Assembly: GCF_009925085.1 (NCBI RefSeq)
Contig: NZ_JAABNR010000016.1
Span: 1-64,000 of the forward strand
Length of the DNA stretch: 64,000 nt
Origin: Stagnihabitans tardus
GTDB taxonomy: Bacteria; Pseudomonadota; Alphaproteobacteria; Rhodobacterales; Rhodobacteraceae
Reading direction: 5' to 3'
Part shown: in pieces, positions 25,886 through 33,991 of the stretch
Layout: each line of letters begins with the position of its first letter
Position numbering within the stretch: the first letter of the stretch is position 1
Made by a program: the position numbers and the translations under genes
The notes under the pieces: generated by a model
What the model was told of the DNA's origin: nothing
The model's input: the letters and a program-made list of their open reading frames with translations, nothing else
The model's database searches: none

Positions 25886-27684
25886 CGAACACAACGCTTA
25901 TCACCCTCTTCATGCCGCCCAAGGATTGTTTCGGGGATTTCGGTTTCCTCTGCGGATTTACGGCAACGCCCAAGGTGATGGGGCAGATCCGGCGCAGCTT
26001 CACGGGAGAAATGGCCCGCCCCGTACTGGCCACGTTCATTCACCCGACAATCAACGCAATTTCGGACATATCGGGTCTAGCCTGGATGTGGATGCGACTG
26101 CAGGATCGAGGTTACAACCTCTTGCACGCCAAGGTTGCTTTGCTGGGATTTCGTAAACGCGATGAAGACGGATATACCATCAGGCTCGCGGTCAGCACGG
26201 GAAACTGGACGCAAGACCCGTTGACGGACAGTATCGACCTGTTCTGGTCAATTGATCTTCAGACCGATGATCCGCAAGATCAGGATATCGCAGATATTCG
26301 TGCGGCCTGGAACATGTTCGAATGGCTGCGTGAACGCGGGGATTGCGCTCTGATCGAACGGGAATATGACGGTGCACTGCCCTATGCGCGGCTTGAGGGC
26401 GAGATCAAGCGCCTTCCGGCCTCTACCTTGCCGCCGCGTTTCATCGACAGCCGGTCTGAGGCTTTGCTCCCACAGGTTGTCGATCGACTTGGATTGGGAA
26501 AAAAGGCAGATCGCCTAATCCTTGGGTCCGGATATTTTGAAGCAGAAGGCGATGGTAGCGCGGGGCTGCTTGAGAGGTTTCGCGAGAGGCTGGTCGAAGA
26601 AAAGCTCTTGAAGAAATCGGCGACTTTGGACCTGTTCTTGAACCCATTGTCCTGTCAAGGTTTGGCCATGCGCGGCCCTGCCCTGACCGCGGCCGGTTGG
26701 AATCTCCGGCGCCCGATTTCCGCTATGCATGGCGAGGACGGGCGACTTCACGCTAAGTTTGTATTGCTCGGCGCAGGGCACGACGAGGCCGTTGGGCGCG
26801 TCTATCTAGGGTCGGGAAATCTCAGCCGGAACGGATTTGAAAAGGCCGCCAGTGCGGGTGGCAATCTTGAAGCGGGCGTTGTCGTCGATCTTCCCAAAGG
26901 CTTGAAATGGCGCAGCCAAAAGAACAGCAAGCATGGTTTTGCGACCCTGTTGCCAATCCAGTTCAACGAGACCGTCGAGCCTTCGAAGCTACAGTCTGGC
27001 AGCGGGTTTGTGCTCCCCGAAGAGCCTGAAACACTGCCGCCAGCGTCTTGGTTGAACTGGAAGGATGATACGCTTTGTGCGCCAGGCGGGATTGTTCTGG
27101 ATGTCATAGGTCCGGACGGTGCATCGTGCCCCACGCCCTGCATCTGGCCTGCACCTGCTCCAGCCGTTATCACGCTGACACATGGTGGCTGGCGCGTTCC
27201 CGTGATCGCGGAGGGCGTGCTTGTTGTGCCACGGCCATCCGAGTTGACAGTGGAAGACGTCTTGGCCGGCCTGCAGGCGTTCCCAGAACCCTTGGACGCA
27301 GATCAGCCCGATGACGGACCCGAAGGCGGTGAGCCAATGGTGGAAGCCTCGGATACCCCGGATTTGCCACCCGCAACCTATGCTATTCGCCAGATGATGA
27401 GCCTTCTGGTGCGGCTTGGCGAGACCCAGGCAAGACTTGACCCGCGAGATTGGCAGCGTTGGTGCCGAGAACTGCGTCACACCTTGCGCGCGATCTCCAA
27501 GCAGGAGCAGCCGATGATTGGCTTTTTTCGCGATGCGAAGGCAAATCCCTTACCGGCACTAATGGACCCGCGGATGTGCCCAGACGACATCGACCTGACC
27601 CTGCTGGAACAATCGTTGAAGGCTGTAGCTCGGGAATGGAAGATCGATGACCTTCCGTCGCTTTGGGCTGACGAGGGCATCTGA
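25882..27684 (+). CDS. phospholipase D superfamily protein (HKN/HKD type)
   Basis: A 600-residue protein with two PLD half-sites: LLHAKVALLG ... STGNWT at about residues 80-110 and RLHAKFVLLG ... GSGNLSRNGF at about 287-316. The spacing and the H-x-K ... N pattern, without the usual aspartate four residues after the lysine, recall the tyrosyl-DNA phosphodiesterase variant. A helical C-terminal half of about 250 residues follows. PLD enzymes cleave phosphodiester bonds, and in DISARM-type systems they accompany SNF2 helicases. It starts within the preceding stop codon, and the SNF2 gene starts one base after its stop. Confidence 0.85.
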   Translation: MTNTTLITLFMPPKDCFGDFGFLCGFTATPKVMGQIRRSFTGEMARPVLATFIHPTINAISDISGLAWMWMRLQDRGYNLLHAKVALLGFRKRDEDGYTIRLAVSTGNWTQDPLTDSIDLFWSIDLQTDDPQDQDIADIRAAWNMFEWLRERGDCALIEREYDGALPYARLEGEIKRLPASTLPPRFIDSRSEALLPQVVDRLGLGKKADRLILGSGYFEAEGDGSAGLLERFRERLVEEKLLKKSATLDLFLNPLSCQGLAMRGPALTAAGWNLRRPISAMHGEDGRLHAKFVLLGAGHDEAVGRVYLGSGNLSRNGFEKAASAGGNLEAGVVVDLPKGLKWRSQKNSKHGFATLLPIQFNETVEPSKLQSGSGFVLPEEPETLPPASWLNWKDDTLCAPGGIVLDVIGPDGASCPTPCIWPAPAPAVITLTHGGWRVPVIAEGVLVVPRPSELTVEDVLAGLQAFPEPLDADQPDDGPEGGEPMVEASDTPDLPPATYAIRQMMSLLVRLGETQARLDPRDWQRWCRELRHTLRAISKQEQPMIGFFRDAKANPLPALMDPRMCPDDIDLTLLEQSLKAVAREWKIDDLPSLWADEGI

Positions 27685-27685
27685 C

Positions 27686-30247
27686 ATGGATTGGATGAAG
27701 GCCGCTGATTATCTTGAGCAGCTCGCGTCTCAACAGACGGATGAACCGCTCGATGCTGGACAGCGCGCATCTGTTGCGCAACTTGCTGCGCGGATCAGAT
27801 CCGGTCAGCGGGCCGCTTTGCTGGCCGACGAAGTCGGGATGGGCAAAACCCGAATAGCGGTTGCACTCATTTCATCAGTTCGCAAGGCAGGCGGCAGAGC
27901 TGCGATTGTCCTTCCGGCTGGGTTGGGCGTACAGTGGCAGAAGGAACTGAGGCTATTTCACCCTGATGACCAGACCCTGCTGCCACTGCGCAGCTATGAC
28001 GGGTTTATCGCAGGTTTCCTCACCGAGGAAGATGCCGAAGGAAATGAAAAACACAAACGCAAGCACAAGGACTGGCTAAGGAACCGTAGGCAACAACGCG
28101 AATTACCTCAAAAGGGGTGGGACGACGAAGAGGTCTTGATGATCTCTCATACTTTTGCAGCGATGCGCTTCCCGAATCCAAGCGACGGTCCGGCAGGTGG
28201 ATGGCGGCGTGAGTTGCTTCCGAATGTTGCGCGATTGCTGGCCGGGCAACGGCGCAATTTCATGCGCAACAGCTTTCACCGTGGTGAGGTCAGCCAGGTC
28301 CATGCCACCCGCCGCGCCGCCCGCACGATTGCCAACACTATCATTGAACACGGCTTGTGTCGGAGCGTGCTCGATGATTTGGTCGGCGACCACCGATGGC
28401 TTGCGGCCGATGAATACAAGCGCAAGATCCTTCCACTCATAGGGTACGGGCTGGGTCGGTTCGACCTGATCGTCGTTGATGAAGCCCACAAGGCCCGTGG
28501 GGAGGATTCCAGCCTTTCGCGCATTCTCGGGCCAGTCAGTTGGGAGTCCGATGATCCATTCCGCCTCGGGATGACGGCCACGCCTGTTGAACTGGATTCT
28601 GCTCAATGGATTGACACACTGGGCCGGATCAGCGGTCAGGACGACGGCGAAGACATCACGCCGCTTGCCGAACTTGCCGCATGGATCAGCGGTTATGTCG
28701 ATATCGTCAAACGCATCCAGGTCGAAGAACTTGACGAGCCATTGACTGACAGCTTCGAGAACGCTGCAACCAGATTTCAAAAGGCATTGCGTCCCTATGT
28801 TCTAAGAAGGGATAAGCGCCACGACCCGCAGATTCGCGCATTTCAGGAAGCGCATGGTGATTATCGTGTTGTTGAGGACCTGAAAGTGTCACCGACAACG
28901 GAGGGGTTCACGCGCGACTGGCTGCGTCGGTTCTGTGCAGCTGAAGCGCTTTCCATCTTGCCCCAAGATGATCATCGCGTGAAGCGTGCACGTCTTTCGG
29001 TGGCCCAAGCGTACGGTTTTGGCCTCGCACTCGAATCCGAAACCGCGGAACAGCTGCAGCAGATAGATGAGTTAGAAGGCCCGCAGTCATTCTGGTTCGA
29101 TGCCTTCCGTGGCCAGCCTGCGGATATCTACACCCATCCTGCGATATTGGCCGCAGTTCGACTGATCGAGTCTTATGCCAAACTAAACGAAAAGGTCCTT
29201 GTTTTCGGGCGTTTCATAGCTCCGATGAATGCGTTGACCCGGCTACTGGATGCGCGCGAAATGCTCCGGCGGCTCAGAGACGGACGGCACTGGCCAGCCT
29301 CAAAAATTCGGGACGAGAGCGAACCCGCCGTTCTAGCCGCCATGAAAGACCCTGATCTCCGTATGACCACAGGCGGTATCACTGCAATCAACCAGATACT
29401 TACCGAGCGATATCGGAAATGGTCCAGTGCGCGCCGAACAGAGCTCGCAAGGCTGCATCGTGAAATCGAAGGCTTGGCACCGATGGATGATACCGCTGCG
29501 CTGTTGGTTGGCTATTTGCGCCAAGATGACGATGGCGAGGAACTGCAAGGTGAGATCGGGGCACTACTGGAGGCGCTTGGCGACAGGCGTAAGAGTGCTG
29601 ACGCACCGTGGTCCGGCGACGAAATGCTGTCGCTGTTCAAATGGTTGCTGGATGAACTATCAACCGATGAAGAGCAAGAAAACGAAAGTTTATTGCAGTC
29701 TCGGCTGGCGTCGTATCTTCAGGACTTTTCTGGGCGAGAGGGCAATTTTGCCCGGATGATGTCTGGCGCGACCCAACCTCAAACTCGCCGCTTGCTGCAG
29801 TCTGCATTCAACCGCGCCTCTACCTGGCCAATGGTACTTCTCGCTCAATCCCGCGTTGGGCGAGAGGGGTTAAACCTGCATGAAGCCTGCCGCACAGTGG
29901 TTATACTGCATGCAGAATGGAACCCGGGAATTGTCGAACAACAGATCGGTCGCGTGGACCGCAAGGGCAGCCGCTGGCTGAAAGACCTAGAAGAATGGTA
30001 TGGGCACGCCAACGGCGATCCACCACGTATTTGCATTCATCCTGTCGTTGTCAGCGGAACCTATGATGATCACAACTGGCAGGTCTTAAAGGCACGCTGG
30101 ATGGAGCTGCGCGCACAACTGCACGGGGAAGTGTTGCCGCATCAGGGAACCCATGTGCCAGTTTCGGCAGAACTCAAAGCTTTTCGGAATCGTATAATTG
30201 CAGCTACGCCAACGTTTGCGCCATGGGAGTTTCTTGAAGGTCCATAA
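27686..30247 (+). CDS. SNF2/DEAH-type superfamily 2 helicase
   Basis: An 853-residue helicase starting ATGGATTGG one base past the PLD stop codon. Motif I is LLADEVGMGKT near residue 46, motif II VVDEAHKARG near 263, motif III GMTATP near 295, and motifs V-VI SRVGREGLNLHEACRTVVIL and VEQQIGRVDRKGS near 722-765. An insertion of about 280 residues separates the two RecA lobes. The pattern fits SNF2-like translocases of phage-defence systems such as DrmD of DISARM. It is the last gene of the island; the next gene is convergent. Confidence 0.88.
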   Translation: MDWMKAADYLEQLASQQTDEPLDAGQRASVAQLAARIRSGQRAALLADEVGMGKTRIAVALISSVRKAGGRAAIVLPAGLGVQWQKELRLFHPDDQTLLPLRSYDGFIAGFLTEEDAEGNEKHKRKHKDWLRNRRQQRELPQKGWDDEEVLMISHTFAAMRFPNPSDGPAGGWRRELLPNVARLLAGQRRNFMRNSFHRGEVSQVHATRRAARTIANTIIEHGLCRSVLDDLVGDHRWLAADEYKRKILPLIGYGLGRFDLIVVDEAHKARGEDSSLSRILGPVSWESDDPFRLGMTATPVELDSAQWIDTLGRISGQDDGEDITPLAELAAWISGYVDIVKRIQVEELDEPLTDSFENAATRFQKALRPYVLRRDKRHDPQIRAFQEAHGDYRVVEDLKVSPTTEGFTRDWLRRFCAAEALSILPQDDHRVKRARLSVAQAYGFGLALESETAEQLQQIDELEGPQSFWFDAFRGQPADIYTHPAILAAVRLIESYAKLNEKVLVFGRFIAPMNALTRLLDAREMLRRLRDGRHWPASKIRDESEPAVLAAMKDPDLRMTTGGITAINQILTERYRKWSSARRTELARLHREIEGLAPMDDTAALLVGYLRQDDDGEELQGEIGALLEALGDRRKSADAPWSGDEMLSLFKWLLDELSTDEEQENESLLQSRLASYLQDFSGREGNFARMMSGATQPQTRRLLQSAFNRASTWPMVLLAQSRVGREGLNLHEACRTVVILHAEWNPGIVEQQIGRVDRKGSRWLKDLEEWYGHANGDPPRICIHPVVVSGTYDDHNWQVLKARWMELRAQLHGEVLPHQGTHVPVSAELKAFRNRIIAATPTFAPWEFLEGP

Positions 30248-30331
30248 CCCAGCCCTGCAATCACCGCGATCCACATCGTGCGCAGTTTTTCTGTGTTGCC
30301 TGACGGAGTCATTCGTTATGAGGATAGCCCC

Positions 30332-31327
30332 TCAATTCGCCACGCGCCACATCCGGTAACGGCCCTGTCCTGTTACCTCGCTGATCAGACCATAAGCCTC
30401 CATCCACGCAAGGTTGCGTTGGACGGCAGCGCGGCTGGCGCCGGTCTGGGCCTCGGCCATCGGCGCAGAGACGAGCGGCCATTCGGTCAGCACCGCGCGC
30501 AAGGCTGGGGGCGTTCTGCCCGAGAGCGGGGTCATCGCGGCCACTGCCCGCGCCGACCATGCCTCGATATCGTCAAGCTGCCGCATCGCGGTCAGGCACG
30601 CGGCCTCCATCCCCTCGAGCCAGCGTGCCAGACGTTCGAACGGTGAACCACCGGCGCGTAACCCCCCTGCCCCGCCCATGGCCAGAGGCGCGAAAACTGC
30701 TCCTCTCCCCTCGCTGGCAGCGATCCGCGCCGCCGCGACTGCCGCTTCCATCCGGTCACGGTGCTGCCCCAGACCCGCCAAGCTCCAGAGGTGAAAGCCC
30801 ATAGCGGCGCGAGTGATCGGGTGCAGGTCTGTGGCCTGCCCCATCAGATCCAGCCAACCGCTCGCGCGATCCATGAACGGCTCGCTCTCATCACTGAGGT
30901 TCCCGGGGTCGCGACGGTCGAGGAAGGCGGCCAAGTCCTGCTCCGGTCCCGGCCCACCCGTCAGCCGTCGAACCGCCCATCCGACTCGCGCCAGCGCCGC
31001 CGTGTCGTCCTGGACACCGGACAGGCGCAGCGAGATCCAGAGAGCCAGCCGATCCTGGCTAATGCGGTCACCGGTGTGCCAGCTCAGATCTGCGGCCTCC
31101 ATCAGTGCCAGCCTGTGCCGCCATCCTTCCGGTCCGCGCTTCAGGCGGTCGTCCAGCGCGCCGACGCGACCGGCCACACGGGCAAGACGGGCTGGCTGGC
31201 CTCCCTCTGCCTTTCGCCAATCGTCGAGGACCTCGGTTTCACGCGGTTCGGCCCGTGGTCCCGGCGGCAGGTAGTCCGGCTCGTCGTCCATCGGGCCGGG
31301 CAGGAACCACTGTCGCTTTTCCTTCAC
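30332..31327 (-). CDS. DUF1612/HTH family plasmid protein
   Basis: A 331-residue protein resembling the DUF1612-plus-helix-turn-helix family of alphaproteobacterial plasmids. It has WRHRLALMEAADLSWHTGDR and RLALWISLRLSGVQDDTAAL, a central DUF1612 region (ATDLHPITRAAMGFHLWSLA), and a C-terminal winged helix (AQTGASRAAVQRNLAWMEAYGLI). The start is a GTG without a good ribosome binding site, probably because a TniABQ transposon cut it from its operon (scpB and DUF1403, 3.7 kb upstream on the same strand). Its function is not established; DNA-binding regulator or partition accessory is plausible. Confidence 0.7.
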   Translation of the reverse strand: MKEKRQWFLPGPMDDEPDYLPPGPRAEPRETEVLDDWRKAEGGQPARLARVAGRVGALDDRLKRGPEGWRHRLALMEAADLSWHTGDRISQDRLALWISLRLSGVQDDTAALARVGWAVRRLTGGPGPEQDLAAFLDRRDPGNLSDESEPFMDRASGWLDLMGQATDLHPITRAAMGFHLWSLAGLGQHRDRMEAAVAAARIAASEGRGAVFAPLAMGGAGGLRAGGSPFERLARWLEGMEAACLTAMRQLDDIEAWSARAVAAMTPLSGRTPPALRAVLTEWPLVSAPMAEAQTGASRAAVQRNLAWMEAYGLISEVTGQGRYRMWRVAN

Positions 31328-31366
31328 GATTTCACTGCATGGTTATGACGAGTTTTCACGATGGTA

Positions 31367-31382
31367 GCGCCGGAATCGGCGC
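31367..31382. repeat. small inverted repeat ahead of tniA
   Basis: GCGCCG at 31367-31372 and CGGCGC at 31377-31382 with a four-base loop. It lies 65-80 bases upstream of the TniA start, within the transposon left-end region. It may be a regulatory hairpin or part of the transposase binding array. Confidence 0.4.
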
Positions 31383-31446
31383 AATTTTCTGCTTTGCGAT
31401 TTCAATTTCAATTCGGACTTCAATAGGTTTCGAAGGGCACGGTGGC

Positions 31447-33108
31447 ATGACAGCGCTCAGCAAAGATCGGCCATTGGAACGGGCAGCTTACCGCGCTTCT
31501 GACGAGGTCTGGTCAAAGGCCGTTCGGATCGCTCGCGAACTTGACCGGGTTCTCGACGGCGACTTGCCAATGCGGGAGTCTGTCAGCCGGGCAGCGACAG
31601 AACTGCGCCTTTCGGCCCGGCAGGTCTACAATCACCTCGCCCGGTATCGCGGGGAGCGTCGTGTCTCGTCGCTTCTGCCTCGGACGAACAGGGCGCGGCG
31701 TGCGAGGATATCGACCGGCGTTGAAGCCATCATTTCCGAGACGTTGCGGGAGATGTGGCTGCAGCCGGAGCAACCCGATCTCGCGCCAATCGTCGACGAG
31801 ATCCGCGCGCGCTGTGCCGGCCAAGGCTTCAAGCCCCCGGCCTATGTCACCGTGGCCAAGCGGATTCCGCTCATCTTCACTCCCGAGGAGATCGCGCGGC
31901 GGCGGCTTTCCGGTGGCAAGCACCTGCACCGCCTGAAACCGCGTCCGGGTTACATCCGCGCCAACCACGCCCTTGAGGTGGTCCAGATCGATCACACGCC
32001 GGCCGATATCCAGTTCGTCGAAGTGATCGACGACCACGGCGTTTTCGTGGGACGGCCCTATCTGACCATCGCCGCCGATGTGGCGACCAGTGCGATCATC
32101 GGCTTTTGCCTGACCTTGGAACGACCATCCCGGCTCTCGGTCGCTCTGTGCCTTGTACACGCGATGTGCCGCAAGGATGACTGGCTGGCCGAACGCGGGA
32201 TAGCGCATCCCTGGGAAATGTACGGCCGACCGAAGCAGATCGTTGTCGACTCAGCCAAGGAATTCCAGAGCAGTACCTTTACGAAAGGATGCGCCGACTT
32301 CGGGATAGCCGTCCGTACCCGGAACAAGGGCACGGTTCATCGGGGTGGCATTGTCGAACGGCTCCTGGGCAAGGTGAACACGGTGCTTCGCTCCCTTCCC
32401 GGCAAGACCGGGCGGTCGATCGCGGACCGCGGCGATTACTCGTCCGATGAAAGGGCAAGTCTGACCTTCGCGGCCCTTGAACGCTGCATCGCCCTGGCAA
32501 TCATCGATCACAACCAGAGCCAGAACGCGCGCAAGCTGACCGTTCCGGCCATCGAATGGGTTCGGCGGCGTCCACCGACAGACCGGCCGATCGATGATCC
32601 TGACCATGTCCTGCTCAACTTCCTGCCTCGCAAGACGCGCCGCATCTCGCCGCAAGGCGTCAGCCTGTTCGCCATCGACTACTTCGAACACTGGCTCGGG
32701 CCTCTCGTGGCCCGGCGCGACAGGTTGGAACCCCTCGATCTGTGCTATGACCCCCGGGACATCAGCCGGATCTACATCGCCGATCCCGACACGCGTGTCT
32801 GGCGTCCGGTCGGACGACGGGACGGGATGACCATGTCGATCACCCTCTGGCAACATGAGGCGGACCGGGCGCGCCAGCGCCAGAGCCAGCAACGCCCCGT
32901 GCAGGACAAGACCATCCTGCGCCGGGAGATCGCTGCAACGGTCGCGGGGGCACAATCCAAGAAGGCGCACCTGCGGGAGATAACCCGGGCCCGACACGCG
33001 GCAGACGCGCCGAAAGCGTATCACAGTGCCGGGCACGCTTCAGAGGCGGCTCATCCTGGACCGGAGCCTGACCGGCCCCGCCGCGTCTTTCCCATCGAGA
33101 CCTGGTGA
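31447..33108 (+). CDS. tniA: TniA-like Mu/TnsB-type DDE transposase
   Basis: A 553-residue integrase-fold transposase. The start ATG (31447) gives MTALSKDRPLERAAY; sequence upstream belongs to the flank. An N-terminal helix-turn-helix (ESVSRAATELRLSARQVYNH) precedes the DDE core: VVQIDHTPADI near residue 180, IVVDSAKEFQSSTF near 268 and HRGGIVERLLGKVN about 35 residues later with the glutamate. A Mu-type C-terminal barrel and a basic tail follow. It is the strand-transfer enzyme of Tn5053/Tn402-like transposons. The tniB start follows one base after its stop codon. Confidence 0.88.
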   Translation: MTALSKDRPLERAAYRASDEVWSKAVRIARELDRVLDGDLPMRESVSRAATELRLSARQVYNHLARYRGERRVSSLLPRTNRARRARISTGVEAIISETLREMWLQPEQPDLAPIVDEIRARCAGQGFKPPAYVTVAKRIPLIFTPEEIARRRLSGGKHLHRLKPRPGYIRANHALEVVQIDHTPADIQFVEVIDDHGVFVGRPYLTIAADVATSAIIGFCLTLERPSRLSVALCLVHAMCRKDDWLAERGIAHPWEMYGRPKQIVVDSAKEFQSSTFTKGCADFGIAVRTRNKGTVHRGGIVERLLGKVNTVLRSLPGKTGRSIADRGDYSSDERASLTFAALERCIALAIIDHNQSQNARKLTVPAIEWVRRRPPTDRPIDDPDHVLLNFLPRKTRRISPQGVSLFAIDYFEHWLGPLVARRDRLEPLDLCYDPRDISRIYIADPDTRVWRPVGRRDGMTMSITLWQHEADRARQRQSQQRPVQDKTILRREIAATVAGAQSKKAHLREITRARHAADAPKAYHSAGHASEAAHPGPEPDRPRRVFPIETW

Positions 33109-33109
33109 C

Positions 33110-33991
33110 ATGGCCGACCATCTTCTGCCGACAAGCTCGGCGCTTCTGAAGGCGGATGCGGCCGCCCGCATCGCGCATATCCGGGCACCTCGCTGGATCG
33201 GCCATCCTGGTGCCGCAGCGGCGCACGATGCGATGCAACAGTTGCTCGAGCGACCCTCATCCCTGCGCCCGCGCGGATTGCTGCTCGCCGGCCCCTATCA
33301 CAACGGCAAGACCATGATCGCCGAACGCTTCGCCGTCGAACATCTCCGCCGTGTTGACCGGCAAAGGGTCTGGGTCATCCAGACCAGGGAGGGGGCTGGC
33401 CTGTCGCATTTCTACGCCAGCATCCTGTCCGGGCTGCGCGCCCCGCAGGCTGCCGGCTGGCGCAGCCTGTCCCGCGCCAGCGAACAGGTCGATCATCTTC
33501 TCGACAGCCTGAAGCCGCGCCTGCTCATCTTCGACGAATTCCACAGTGCGCTGCGCGGACGCCGACAGGATGTGAAGGCAATCTTCTCGTTCCTGCGGCG
33601 GATCGCACGCGTGCATGACATCTCGCCAGTGCTTGTCGGCGAAATCGCCGTCTACGATGCACTGCACGACACCGAAGAAATGGGCTCGCGGTTCGATACG
33701 GTCCCGGTGCCGCGATGGGGTTTTGACGAAGACTTCGCCACGCTTCTCGACAGTCTGGAGGCCAGCATGCCGCTTGCCCACGCCTCAAACCTCTCACGAC
33801 CTCCCCTTGCCAGAATGATCCATGATCTGTCGGAAGGGCTGATCGGAGAGGTGGTCGACATCGTCACCCGGGGGGCGGTGGCAGCTGTTGAGAACGGTGA
33901 GGAAAGGATCACGTCCAGCACCATCATGGCCCTCGGCTATGTGCCGCTGTCACGGCGGCGGAACTCTAACCTGCGCCATGCGATGACATGA
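33110..33991 (+). CDS. tniB: TniB-like AAA transposition regulator
   Basis: A 293-residue AAA+ ATPase of the TniB/TnsC group. Walker A is GPYHNGKTM near residue 61 and Walker B LLIFDEFHSAL near 140, followed by an LVGEIAVYDAL sensor region. Such proteins select target DNA and activate the TniA/TnsB transposase. The ATG (33110) follows the tniA stop by one base, and the end overlaps the tniQ start (ATGA). Confidence 0.87.
   Translation: MADHLLPTSSALLKADAAARIAHIRAPRWIGHPGAAAAHDAMQQLLERPSSLRPRGLLLAGPYHNGKTMIAERFAVEHLRRVDRQRVWVIQTREGAGLSHFYASILSGLRAPQAAGWRSLSRASEQVDHLLDSLKPRLLIFDEFHSALRGRRQDVKAIFSFLRRIARVHDISPVLVGEIAVYDALHDTEEMGSRFDTVPVPRWGFDEDFATLLDSLEASMPLAHASNLSRPPLARMIHDLSEGLIGEVVDIVTRGAVAAVENGEERITSSTIMALGYVPLSRRRNSNLRHAMT

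Noticed and set aside
14158..30247. Identification as DISARM, BREX, Dpd or Zorya
   Set aside because: Only single components match (PLD and SNF2 for DISARM). The defining methyltransferases, DUF1998 protein, PglZ, deazapurine enzymes or MotAB-like genes are absent.
31105..31446. N-terminal extension of TniA
   Set aside because: It is antisense to the DUF1612 gene and lies outside the probable transposon; the ATG at 31447 fits the family.
31328..31446. Left inverted repeat of the Tni transposon
   Set aside because: The best match to the right end (GAGTTTTCACGATGGTAGCG against GAGTTGCGACAGGAGTGCC) needs gaps and is too weak to define the end.
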